From CAJJDF01 sp965657945 (GTDB lineage Bacteria > Bacteroidota > Bacteroidia > Flavobacteriales_D > CAJJDF01), in the NCBI GenBank assembly GCA_965657945.1, contig CBFHPW010000008.1:1-64000 (forward strand): a stretch of DNA of 64,000 bases, written 5' to 3'. Made by a program: the position numbers and the translations under genes. A model generated the notes under the pieces. It saw nothing but the letters and a program-made list of their open reading frames with translations, had not been told where the DNA came from and did no database searches. Below are positions 15,450-23,062 of this stretch, in pieces. Each line of letters opens with the position of its first letter. Positions within the stretch are counted from its first letter, which is position 1.

Positions 15450-16241
15450 ATGGACTATTTAAAAATAAACAAAAATTCTTGGAATAAACGCACCGAAGTG
15501 CATTACGATTCAGAGTTTTATGACAACGCAAATTTTAAGAAAACAGGAAACTCACTCAATGAGATTGAATTGGAGTTTCTTAAGGAAGTAAAAGGAAAAA
15601 GTGTGTTGCATTTGCAATGTCATTTTGGTCAAGACAGTATCTCGTTGAGCAAATTGGGTGCAAACGTAACGGGAGTAGATTTATCTGATGTGGCGATTGA
15701 CAAGGCACAAAATTTAGCCAAAGAAATGAACGTAGATACCGAGTTTATTTGTTCCGATGTGTATAATCTGCCGAATGTTCTTGAGAAAAAATTCGATTAT
15801 GTTTTCTCTAGTTACGGAACAATAGGTTGGTTGCCCGATTCGCAGAAATGGGCAGCAGTAATTTCTCATTTTTTGAAACCTGGCGGAAAATTCATTTTTG
15901 CAGAGTTTCATCCCGTTATTTGGATGTTCGATAATGCGATAGAAGCAGTGACTTACCGTTATTTCAATTCGGATCCAATTGTAGAAGAAGAGGAGGGAAC
16001 CTACACTGATTCAACTGCCGACCTCAAGGAAACCTGCGTAACTTGGAATCATGGGCTGAGCGAAATTTTTAATAGTTTGAAAAATAACGGATTACAAGTT
16101 CAAGAATTCCGAGAATACGATTATTCGCCTTACAATTGTTTCCAAAATTTGGAAGAAGTTGAAAAAGGGAAGTACCAGTTAAAAAAACACGGTGATAAAT
16201 TGCCAATGGTGTATGCTTTGGTGGCGAAGAAAATCGATTGA
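15450..16241 (+). CDS. Class I SAM-dependent methyltransferase
   Basis: 263 residues from ATG 15450 (MDYLKINKNSWNKRTEVHYD); an extra 38 codons upstream overlap the trkH end and do not look like family sequence. Motif I is VLHLQCHFGQDSISLSKLGA (about residues 57-76), with acidic Asp in VTGVDLSDVAI and a motif of FDYVFSSYGTIGWLPD. The substrate cannot be told; family members are usually annotated only as class I methyltransferases. It follows trkH in the same direction, but the 98-nt gap argues for its own promoter. Confidence 0.85.
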   Translation: MDYLKINKNSWNKRTEVHYDSEFYDNANFKKTGNSLNEIELEFLKEVKGKSVLHLQCHFGQDSISLSKLGANVTGVDLSDVAIDKAQNLAKEMNVDTEFICSDVYNLPNVLEKKFDYVFSSYGTIGWLPDSQKWAAVISHFLKPGGKFIFAEFHPVIWMFDNAIEAVTYRYFNSDPIVEEEEGTYTDSTADLKETCVTWNHGLSEIFNSLKNNGLQVQEFREYDYSPYNCFQNLEEVEKGKYQLKKHGDKLPMVYALVAKKID

Positions 16242-16264
16242 CCTAAAAATTTAAAAAATCGTTA

Positions 16265-16345
16265 GTCACCCTGAACTTGATTCAGGGTCTGTCTACAAAC
16301 ATTGACTCAACTAATTTACAGATTCCGCATCAAGTTCAGAATGAC
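16265..16345. repeat. Intergenic inverted repeat of the dispersed 'GTCA..CTGAACTTGAT' kind
   Basis: GTCACCCTGAACTTGATTCA at 16265-16284 recurs inverted around 16321-16345 (GATTCCGCATCAAGTTCAGAATGAC), with about 20 matches over 26 positions and a 30-nt loop. Such palindromic CTGAACTTGAT units are known as dispersed intergenic repeats in several phyla. It may also fold as a terminator-like hairpin after the methyltransferase gene. Confidence 0.6.
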
Positions 16346-16406
16346 GCTCAGATATTTTGTTTTGCTCGATTTTTTCTGTGTGTAAAAAGAATAATAGTTG
16401 TTTAAG

Positions 16407-16578
16407 TCACCCTTCGATACTCTCCCTTTCAATCGAACTCAGGGTTCGGTTTAGCACAATCCTCAGACGGAGTGCCCAATTGTTAGGTACAGGCTTTACC
16501 AGAGGGAATGGGAATTTAAGTGTTTATCTCTTACTCAACGAATTTGGAGTTCCTTCCTTTAGGGAAGGTTAGGATGGG
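16407..16578. repeat. Further dispersed-repeat fragments (GTCACCCTTCGATACTC...; TTCCTTCCTTTAGGGAAGG)
   Basis: Two more stretches have the look of short interspersed sequence: one starting GTCACCCTTCGATACTCTCC at 16407, and a TTCCTTCCTTTAGGGAAGG palindrome at 16551-16569 followed by TTAGGATGGG. I base this on resemblance to repeats common in other bacterial genomes; there is no second copy in this window. Open frames across this stretch are not genes. Confidence 0.4.
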
Positions 16579-16717
16579 ATAATCTTCCAAATTGCGATTG
16601 CATAGCCCAAATGCAATCCTTCTTGAATGTTATGGCATTTTATGGCCTCTTTAATCATGGACAAAGTTTCATTACAGCACCTTGTTTAGTCTTTATGCCT
16701 CAATAATATGTATGTTT

Positions 16718-16807
16718 TTAAGCTGCATCGAATTTGGTAACCAAATCGAGTGCCTTTGGTTTGAGTGAATTCAAATCTTTGTTCAAAATTGCTTCTTCGA
16801 ATCTGTT
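16718..16807 (-). pseudogene. C-terminal relic of a lost gene
   Basis: After a stop at 16808-16810 the minus strand reads NRFEEAILNKDLNSLKPKAL followed by DLVTKFDAA and a stop. The composition and helical periodicity look like the last helix of a real protein, but no start codon exists. A second short frame further along (about 16575-16690, minus) reads like protein too (SMIKEAIKCHNIQEGLHLGY). I think this intergenic stretch contains the remains of one or two genes; the family is not recognised. Confidence 0.35.
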
Positions 16808-16913
16808 TCATATTCTGATTTTATCCACTGATTTTGATCATTTAAAATAAATGATAAAACAAGGAAGTTGAGTTGAAACCATTATTTCAATAAATGAGTT
16901 GAGACGACTTTTT

Positions 16914-17210
16914 TTACAATTCAAATTTTCTTTCCATACTCCAAGCCTCTGGCTTGGCGCAGAACAGAGGTTTTACAGTTTTCCAAATTTTCAGAAAGAG
17001 TTCAGAGTTGCGATAAGTTTCGAGGTTCTCTTTTTTATCCCAATAGCTGTAGGTCATTACCACATTGTTGTACCTTCCTTTTTCTTGAAGTAACTCTAGC
17101 TTCTGACAACCTTCTTGCAGTCTAATTAGGTGCATGCTTGACTCGTATATTTCTTTAAACTCCTCAACCTTATCTGGGTGAATGGTTAATTTTACAATAC
17201 GAATAAGCAT
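16914..17210 (-). CDS. Antibiotic biosynthesis monooxygenase (ABM) family protein
   Basis: 98 residues, a single ABM ferredoxin-like fold: MLIRIVKLTIHPDKVEEFKE opens the first strand and helix, then GCQKLELLQEK and VVMTYSYWDKKENLETYRNS as the typical core. Members include quinol monooxygenases such as YgiN and heme-degrading IsdG-like proteins. The IsdG heme residues cannot be assigned here, so the substrate is open. It lies 3 nt after the SAM hydrolase gene and is probably co-transcribed with it. Confidence 0.85.
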   Translation of the reverse strand: MLIRIVKLTIHPDKVEEFKEIYESSMHLIRLQEGCQKLELLQEKGRYNNVVMTYSYWDKKENLETYRNSELFLKIWKTVKPLFCAKPEAWSMERKFEL

Positions 17211-17213
17211 AAT

Positions 17214-18011
17214 TTATTTATTAAATGATACGGTAACAATTTCATCTTCTTTTAATCCTAGTAACTGCGAAGCACTCCCTCCATATCCTTCAACTCCTCT
17301 GTTTATAGCAATCTCGAGGTTTCCTCCAGTGTTAAAAAGCGCTAGCTTCATGCCATCTCCCACAATGGAGTAGGTAGAACTTAGCTCTTTTAATTCGTAG
17401 TTTCTAAAACCGATAGTAAAGCTTCTTTTTTTACCAATTTCATCAAATAATTTTCGGGAAATATTAGTAATGGCATTTCCATAAGAATCTACGTGAACTA
17501 CCGAACCTCGGATAAAAAATTCTTGAGTTTGTGGAATTGGCTTTTGGAAAGTGGCTATTTTTTCAATTCTTTTTCCAATAAATTCGGGAGTTCCTCCTCG
17601 CGCAATATGACAAGCCGCTTTTGCAAAAATATCTCTCGTTGGGAAAGTAAGTACGTTCGTATCAATGTCTAGGTTTAGTTCATAGAAACTAGTAGGTGCC
17701 GTGTCATAGATTAGAGAAAATAGCCCGTTGTCTGCTCCGATAAAAAAATGACCTTTGTACTCCATCAATATCGCTTGGCGGGAGGTGGAAATTCCCGAAT
17801 CTACTCCTATGATGTGGACGGTACCTTGCGGGAAATTTTCAAAAGCGTGTTTTACCGTGTAAGCCGCATTTCGAATATCGAAAATTTTTATTTCATTCGT
17901 AATGTCTACAATGGTAACATCACCTTTTAGGGCTTTCAATATACTTCCCTTTACTGCAGATACATAATAATCTTCAATTCCTAAATCGGTTGTTAAAGTG
18001 ATTATAGCCAT
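17214..18011 (-). CDS. S-adenosyl-L-methionine hydrolase (adenosine-forming), SAM hydroxide adenosyltransferase family
   Basis: 265 residues, normal for the DUF62/SAM_adeno_trans family. The N-terminal domain starts MAIITLTTDLGIEDYYVSAV, followed by VTIVDITNEI, then NAAYTVKHAFENFPQGTVHI and FIGADNGLFSL. The C-terminal beta domain holds GSVVHVDSYGNAITNIS. Characterised archaeal and bacterial members split SAM into adenosine and methionine using water; relatives are fluorinases and chlorinases. Here the family context is plain housekeeping, so the hydrolase assignment is preferred. First gene of a two-gene unit with the ABM protein, divergent from phoH. Confidence 0.9.
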   Translation of the reverse strand: MAIITLTTDLGIEDYYVSAVKGSILKALKGDVTIVDITNEIKIFDIRNAAYTVKHAFENFPQGTVHIIGVDSGISTSRQAILMEYKGHFFIGADNGLFSLIYDTAPTSFYELNLDIDTNVLTFPTRDIFAKAACHIARGGTPEFIGKRIEKIATFQKPIPQTQEFFIRGSVVHVDSYGNAITNISRKLFDEIGKKRSFTIGFRNYELKELSSTYSIVGDGMKLALFNTGGNLEIAINRGVEGYGGSASQLLGLKEDEIVTVSFNK

Positions 18012-18143
18012 GCAGATAATTCGTGTTTCTTTATTGTTACTAATCTAAGTCAAAAATAAGAATTAAATGCAGGTTTTAAATTATTTACTCCGAATTTATT
18101 TATATTTATTGAAGGAACTATAAACTGAAAAATAAACTCAAAC

Positions 18144-19078
18144 TTGACTGAAAAAATATTTACCATTACCGACATTGAACCAATTGATTTATTGGGAGTA
18201 AACAATAAAATTTTAAAGACAGTGGAAGCAAAGTTTCCTTCATTAAAAATAGTATCGAGAGGAAGAACGCTTAAACTAGTTGGAAAGGAAGAATTAATTG
18301 ATGAGTTTATCGAAAAAATAAAATTAATGACCACTTATTTCTTAAAATACAATACACTGACAGAAGGTGATATTGAAAATATTTTGGGAGAAATGGACAT
18401 GAAACGGTCAAAGATTCAAAAGGAGATTTAGTAATTGTACATGCCAATAATGGAAAAAAAGTAATTGCCCGAACGCATAATCAAAGAAGATTGGTAGAGG
18501 CAAGTTTTGAAAACGACATGGTTTTTTCTGTGGGTCCTGCTGGAACGGGAAAAACATATACTGCGGTAGCTTTGGCGGTTAGAGCCCTCAAGAACAAAGA
18601 AGTGAGAAAAATTATCTTGACAAGACCAGCGGTCGAGGCAGGAGAGAATTTAGGTTTTTTACCAGGTGATTTAAAAGAAAAATTGGATCCTTATTTACAA
18701 CCGCTTTACGATGCTCTCAGAGATATGATTCCTGCCGAAAAATTGGAAGATTTCATCGAGAACAACATTGTTCAAATAGCTCCTTTGGCGTTTATGCGGG
18801 GAAGAACACTGGACAATGCTTTTGTAATTCTGGACGAGGCTCAAAACGCGACCGAAGGCCAAATTAAAATGTTCCTTACCCGAATGGGGAGAAATGCCCA
18901 ATTTATTGTAAATGGAGATCCTTCGCAAGTGGATTTACCAAGGAATCAAAATTCAGGGCTAATCAAAGCACTTGCCGTCTTGCGAGACATTGAAGGAATT
19001 GCTATTGTAGAATTGGATGAAAATGACGTAATTCGTCACCGATTAGTTAAAAAGATTATCAAAGCATTTAAACAATAA
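18144..19078 (+). pseudogene. phoH: PhoH-family ATPase interrupted by a one-base deletion
   Basis: Two frames together make one PhoH protein. 18144-18431 (TTG start) gives the N-terminal KH-like part ending GDIENILGEMDMKRS and a premature stop. From about 18391 another frame continues NGHETVKDSKGDLVIVHANN, then RTHNQRRLVEA, the Walker A VGPAGTGKTYTAVA, RPAVEAGENLGFLPGD and the Walker B VILDEAQN, to the stop at 19078. Adding one A to the AAA run at 18391-18393 joins them as ILGENGHETVKDSKGD, giving a normal-length 311-residue protein. Everything else is intact, with no further damage, so this is either a very recent mutation or a sequencing/assembly indel. PhoH is a cytoplasmic ATPase often linked to RNA metabolism. 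Confidence 0.9.
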
Positions 19079-19082
19079 GAAA

Positions 19083-19481
19083 ATGAATATTGAAAGTACA
19101 AAAACGACTATTGAGAATAGCCAAAAAGCTGTTTATGATTTCTTAATGGATTTGAATAATGTAGAAAGTTTGCTGCCCGAGGGAAAATTCACCGAATGGA
19201 AAGGCAGTTATGACCAATGTTCATTTAAAATGCAGGGATTTAGTTTGACATTGAAAAAAGACAGTTCCACACCAAATAGCGAGATAAAACTCACTTCGAG
19301 TGAAGATTCTCCCATTGATTTCGATTTGAATATTTTCATCGAAGAAAAGGGGGAAATGAGTGCGGAGGCATTTTTGATTTGTGAGGCAAGAGTAAATTCC
19401 TTTTTGAAAATGATGATCGAAAAGCCATTGACCAATTTATTCAATCACATGAGCGAAAAATTAAGCAGAGTTGCGCTCTAA
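19083..19481 (+). CDS. SRPBCC (START-like) domain protein
   Basis: 132 residues, 4 nt after phoH. The pattern of N-terminal strand, helix with KAVYDFLMDLNNVESLLPEG, seven-strand core and a long C-terminal helix (NSFLKMMIEKPLTNLFNHMSEKL) fits the SRPBCC helix-grip fold of ligand-binding proteins. No catalytic residue or ligand can be assigned. The close spacing suggests co-transcription with phoH. Confidence 0.75.
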   Translation: MNIESTKTTIENSQKAVYDFLMDLNNVESLLPEGKFTEWKGSYDQCSFKMQGFSLTLKKDSSTPNSEIKLTSSEDSPIDFDLNIFIEEKGEMSAEAFLICEARVNSFLKMMIEKPLTNLFNHMSEKLSRVAL

Positions 19482-19503
19482 ATTCTGGGTAGGATTTGGT
19501 TTG

Positions 19504-20235
19504 TTAAATCAGTCCTTCATCAGCAAAGCTCAAGTAATTTCCGTCACCAATAATAAGATGATCCAATACTTTTAAGTCAAGTAGATTTGCTCCTTCAACT
19601 ACTTTCTTAGTCAAATTAAGATCGCTCGAGCTTGGTTTTAAGTTTCCCGAAGGATGATTGTGGACCAAAATGATGGCAGAAGCTAGTTTGTCTATCGATT
19701 TTTTAAATATTACTTTCACATCTGCTGTGGTTTGGGAAACACCACCTCTTCCAATGAGTTGTTTCCCAATAATTCTATTGGCTCTATTCAATATAACAAT
19801 CCAAAATTCTTCGTGCGGTAAATCCGTTAGAACTGATTTAATGTATTCATACACCTGTTTGCTTGAGCTAACTTGAACTTTTTCAAGAATCTTTTCGCTT
19901 TTTCTTCTTCTTCCCAGTTCCAGTGCTGCAACTATGCTTATGGCTTTTGCCTCGCCAATTCCCTTAAATTTAGTGAGGTCCGAGACGGTAAGTTTTGCTA
20001 ATTCATTTAGGTTATTTTGTGAGTCACTTAAAATGCGTTTGCAGAGTTCTATGGCGCTTTCCTCTCTGTTTCCACTTCCAATCAAAATAGCAATTAACTC
20101 AGCATCAGAAAGTACTTGCCTTCCTTTTGCCATGAGTTTTTCTCTTGGTTGATCTTCTTCAGACCAATTTTTTATAGAGAGTTTTTGATAAGGTTCAGAA
20201 TCTTTTTTCACAAGCATTTTCGGTAAGGGCTGCAC
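19504..20235 (-). CDS. radC: RadC family protein (JAMM/MPN domain)
   Basis: 243 residues from ATG 20235; ATG 20217 (MLVKKDSEPYQKL) is equally possible. The N-terminal helix-hairpin-helix reads SDLTKFKGIGEAKAISIVAA, and REKLMAKGRQVLSDAELIAI and LLIGSG-like sequence are typical. The C-terminal JAMM metalloprotease-like motif is HNHPSG followed by Asp eight residues later (LKPSSSDLNLT). Despite the historical 'DNA repair' label, the function of RadC is not established. Neighbours are phoH and clpX, with no mobile-element context, so this is the housekeeping type. Confidence 0.93.
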   Translation of the reverse strand: MQPLPKMLVKKDSEPYQKLSIKNWSEEDQPREKLMAKGRQVLSDAELIAILIGSGNREESAIELCKRILSDSQNNLNELAKLTVSDLTKFKGIGEAKAISIVAALELGRRRKSEKILEKVQVSSSKQVYEYIKSVLTDLPHEEFWIVILNRANRIIGKQLIGRGGVSQTTADVKVIFKKSIDKLASAIILVHNHPSGNLKPSSSDLNLTKKVVEGANLLDLKVLDHLIIGDGNYLSFADEGLI

Positions 20236-20334
20236 CAGAAAGATGCAGAAGAGTGTTATTTATTGTTAGATAGTTCTCTACAATTTACAAAAAAATCAAA
20301 CCCTTAAAAATTTCCTTCTACCTATTTGATTATG

Positions 20335-21567
20335 TTAAGCTGTTTTTAGTTTACTTAATTTTGATTTACTAAACTTATTTTTAGCGTAAGATTCTGTGAT
20401 TTTTAATTTTTTGATTTCTGCATTAGAAGGGATTTCAAACATTGCATCGGTGAGTATTGCTTCACAAATTGACCTCAATCCTCTAGCTCCTAATTTGTAA
20501 TCTACGGCCTTGTCTACAATAAAATCGAGTGCTTTTTTGTCGAAAGTTAATTGAACATGATCCAATTCAAACAACTTGGTGTATTGTTTTAGTAAAGAGT
20601 TTTTAGGTTCTGTTAGGATTCTTTTGAGCGCCTCTTTGTCTAATGGATTGAGGTGGGTAAGAATTGGAAACCTACCAATTAACTCGGGAATTAGTCCAAA
20701 TGATTTCACATCTTGAGGACTCAAGAATTCTAATAAATTGTCCTCTTCAATGTCTTCAGAACTGGAGCCAAAACCAAGAGGTTGAGTCTTTATTCTTCTT
20801 TCGATCAATCGCTCAATCCCATCAAAAGCTCCACCAGATATAAATAAGATATTTCGGGTATCAATTTCTACCATTTTTTGGTCAGGATGCTTTCTTCCTC
20901 CTTGTGGCGGAACACGCACATCAGTTCCTTCAAGGAGCTTGAGCAAGGCTTGCTGGGTTCCTTCAGAAGTTACATCCCTGGTGATGGATGGGCTGTCGCC
21001 TTTTCTTCCTATTTTATCAATTTCATCCAAAAACACGATTCCTTTTTGTGCCGCTTCCACATCGTAATCTGCAGCTTGCAATAATCTGGTTAACAAGCTT
21101 TCTACATCTTCTCCCACATACCCGGCTTGCGTAAATACAGTTGCATCCGCAATGGTAAAAGGAACATTTAGCATTCTAGCAATAGTCTTTGCGAGCAAAG
21201 TTTTCCCAGTACCAGTTCTTCCAACCAACAATATATTCGATTTTTCTAATTCAACTTCCTCCGCATCACTTCCCGGGTTCAACAATCTTTTGTAATGATT
21301 ATAAACAGCTACCGAAAGAATCTTTTTTGCATCTTCTTGCCCGATAACATAATCATCCAGTCGATTTTTTATTTCTTGTGGCTTTAAGAACTTAATGTCT
21401 TCTTGTAGGTCTAGATTTTGAGAATGAGTTTCTTCTTGAACCACGAGCTCATTTGCCTGCGTAATACAGTTTTCACAAATGTGACCATCCAATCCTGCAA
21501 TGAGCATGTTTACTTCTTCTCTTTTTCTTCCACAAAATGAACAAGTTGAGTTCTCTTTTTTTGACAT
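20335..21567 (-). CDS. clpX: ATP-dependent protease ATP-binding subunit ClpX
   Basis: 410 residues from ATG 21567 (MSKKENSTCSFCGR). The longer frame to 21585 would reach into the TATCTTTG promoter box. The N-terminal zinc-binding domain has CSFC and CENC (4 Cys). AAA+ motifs: Walker A LLVGRTGTGKTLLAKT, Walker B GIVFLDEIDKI, sensor and RRIKTQPLGFG; a pore loop GYVGED is present. The ClpP-docking IGF loop is not clearly seen; the segment reads LGFGSS. ClpX unfolds substrates for ClpP, but clpP is not adjacent; the neighbours are radC and ribD. Confidence 0.96.
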   Translation of the reverse strand: MSKKENSTCSFCGRKREEVNMLIAGLDGHICENCITQANELVVQEETHSQNLDLQEDIKFLKPQEIKNRLDDYVIGQEDAKKILSVAVYNHYKRLLNPGSDAEEVELEKSNILLVGRTGTGKTLLAKTIARMLNVPFTIADATVFTQAGYVGEDVESLLTRLLQAADYDVEAAQKGIVFLDEIDKIGRKGDSPSITRDVTSEGTQQALLKLLEGTDVRVPPQGGRKHPDQKMVEIDTRNILFISGGAFDGIERLIERRIKTQPLGFGSSSEDIEEDNLLEFLSPQDVKSFGLIPELIGRFPILTHLNPLDKEALKRILTEPKNSLLKQYTKLFELDHVQLTFDKKALDFIVDKAVDYKLGARGLRSICEAILTDAMFEIPSNAEIKKLKITESYAKNKFSKSKLSKLKTA

Positions 21568-21584
21568 TAATCTTGATTTTATCA

Positions 21585-21592
21585 CAAAGATA
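21585..21592 (-). promoter_or_regulatory. -7 box TATCTTTG of clpX
   Basis: Exact TAnnTTTG on the minus strand, 17 nt before the preferred clpX ATG at 21567. Confidence 0.5.
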
Positions 21593-21861
21593 AGGAAGAT
21601 ATTAGAGTTTATTCTTCAAATAGTAATACGTATTTGTTTTATTCAACCTTTTTAAATCCCATTGCCTCATTTTGTTTAACATTAATTTATTTTATTTTTT
21701 GAAGATAAAGGCAAATTCTTGTTTTTAAATAGTAAGGCTATACTTTATTTAGTAAATTTTAATGTGTTGATATACAATACTTAAAAAGCTTAATTTTTTT
21801 AATATTCAATTTTTGAAAATTTAATTCAAAATAGATAGCCAAAATTTTTTTTATTATAACG

Positions 21862-21890
21862 GCAACCCTTTTGTTTCTATTCACGTCTTA
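21862..21890 (+). promoter_or_regulatory. Possible ECF-sigma-type promoter (GCAAC-N17-CGTCTTA)
   Basis: GCAAC at 21862-21866 and CGTCTTA at 21884-21890, separated by 17 bp, fit the AAC / CGTC pattern of many extracytoplasmic-function sigma promoters. It lies in the 440-bp gap between clpX and ribD, pointing away from clpX. It is not followed by a gene but by two hairpins, the second a strong terminator. The rest of the gap (21593-21860) is very AT-rich and I see nothing else there. Confidence 0.4.
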
Positions 21891-21895
21891 AGGGT

Positions 21896-21978
21896 AGAAT
21901 AGTGAAATACTATCTCTTTTTTCTTTTTTACGTCAAGAACAGAACTCATTTTCAGACAATGGGTTCTGTTTTTGTTTT
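21896..21978 (+). ncRNA. Candidate small RNA of about 80 nt
   Basis: Between the ECF-like promoter and a strong intrinsic terminator there is no start codon with a meaningful frame. The RNA would start near 21896 with a small hairpin (ATAGT-GAAAT-ACTAT, 21899-21913), run through a pyrimidine-rich single strand (TCTCTTTTTTCTTTTTTA), and end in the 13-bp terminator stem. This layout (5' hairpin, unstructured middle, terminator) is that of a trans-acting regulatory RNA or a short attenuated leader. No known RNA family was recognised, and there is no FMN riboswitch core. Confidence 0.4.
21938..21978 (+). terminator. Strong intrinsic terminator with no coding gene upstream
   Basis: 13-bp stem AACAGAACTCATT / AATGGGTTCTGTT with one G-U pair and a 7-nt loop (TTCAGAC), then TTTGTTTT. 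The U tract is only on the plus-strand side, so it ends a plus-strand transcript. clpX runs the other way and ribD starts 32 nt later with its own -7 box. Confidence 0.8.
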
Positions 21979-21997
21979 AAGGCAGTTTTATTTTGGT

Positions 21998-22005
21998 TAT
22001 TTTTG
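21998..22005 (+). promoter_or_regulatory. -7 box TATTTTTG four nt before ribD
   Basis: TATTTTTG ends exactly 4 nt (ACCA) before ATG 22010, predicting a leaderless or nearly leaderless mRNA. A TTTG at 21971-21974 is 23 bp upstream, slightly too far. Confidence 0.5.
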
Positions 22006-22009
22006 ACCA

Positions 22010-23062
22010 ATGAGTCTTACCGAATATTATATGAAACGTTGCCTAGAGTTGGCAAAAAAAGGCATTCCAAGTACAAGGCCCAATCCTTCGGTGGGAGCTG
22101 TTTTAGTCTATAAAAATAGAATCATTGGAGAAGGATTTACCAGCCCATTTGGAGGGAGTCACGGTGAGGTGAATTGCATCAATTCCGTAGTAAACAAAGA
22201 TTTAATTTCGAAATCTACGTTGTACGTCAGTTTAGAGCCTTGTTCTCACACCGGAAAAACTCCACCTTGCGCAGATTTAATTGTGAAGAGTCACATTCCA
22301 AAAGTTGTGATCGGTTGTGTTGATACATTCTCTGAAGTTGCCGGAAAAGGAATTGCCAGATTGAGGGAAAGTGGAATAGAGGTAGAAGTTGGAATTCTAG
22401 AAAATGAATGTCGAGAAATGAACAAACGATTTTTCACATTTTATGAAAAAAACAGGCCATACATCTTTTTGAAATGGGCACAAACTCTGGATGGTTTTAT
22501 TGCTCCTTCCAAAGAAAATCACAACCAAGATAGATGGATTTCTGGTACTCAAACTAATCAGTTTACTCACAGATTGAGAGCAAATGAAATGGCAATTTTG
22601 GTTGGAAAGAATACCGTTTTGACAGATAATCCAAGTCTCTCAACCCGAAATTTTCCGGGAAAAAACCCGGTGAGAATTGTAATTGATAAAAAATTAGAAT
22701 CTTGGATGTCACATCAAATTTTTAACATTTATAATACTGAATCAGAGACATTACTCATCAATGAGTCAAGTACTTTTAAGGACAAAAAAGTAGAAGGTAT
22801 TGAGATGGATTTTTCTCGAAATATTCTTCCACAACTCATGGAGTTATTAGTTAATAGAAATATTCAATCCTTGATAGTGGAAGGAGGTTCTCAAACCTTG
22901 CAGTCTTTTATTGATATGGGTTTGTGGGATGAAGTATTTGTAATTACAGGAAAAAAGAAATTTGTACATGGTACTAAAGCACCCAGATTTGACGGACATA
23001 TAGCAGAACAATTTCTCATTGAAAGTGATGAAGTGAAACGGTATAAAAATTCCAATTCGTGA
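22010..23062 (+). CDS. ribD: Bifunctional riboflavin biosynthesis deaminase/reductase RibD
   Basis: 350 residues. Residues 1-145 are a zinc deaminase: RPNPSVGAVLVYKN, then SHGEVN (here Gly replaces the usual Ala of HAE), and the Cys ligands in SLEPCSHTGKTPPCADLI. Residues about 150-345 are a reductase: FLKWAQTLDGFIA, RWISG, AILVGKNTVLTDNPSL and IVEGGSQTLQSFI. It carries out the second and third steps from GTP to riboflavin. The mRNA appears to start at or next to the ATG. The stop overlaps the GTG of the following transporter gene. Confidence 0.95.
   Translation: MSLTEYYMKRCLELAKKGIPSTRPNPSVGAVLVYKNRIIGEGFTSPFGGSHGEVNCINSVVNKDLISKSTLYVSLEPCSHTGKTPPCADLIVKSHIPKVVIGCVDTFSEVAGKGIARLRESGIEVEVGILENECREMNKRFFTFYEKNRPYIFLKWAQTLDGFIAPSKENHNQDRWISGTQTNQFTHRLRANEMAILVGKNTVLTDNPSLSTRNFPGKNPVRIVIDKKLESWMSHQIFNIYNTESETLLINESSTFKDKKVEGIEMDFSRNILPQLMELLVNRNIQSLIVEGGSQTLQSFIDMGLWDEVFVITGKKKFVHGTKAPRFDGHIAEQFLIESDEVKRYKNSNS

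Noticed and set aside
16357..16572. 71-codon plus-strand frame in the repeat region
   Set aside because: It is composed of interspersed-repeat sequence (GTCACCCTTCGATACTC and the TTTAGGGAAGG palindrome) and has no domain or start context.
18384..18431. Programmed ribosomal frameshift in phoH
   Set aside because: No slippery heptamer or downstream structure fits, PhoH is not known to be frameshifted, and a one-base gap in a homopolymer explains all of it.
21593..22009. FMN riboswitch upstream of ribD
   Set aside because: The conserved RFN-element core sequences are absent, and ribD seems to be transcribed from a -7 box 4 nt before its ATG.
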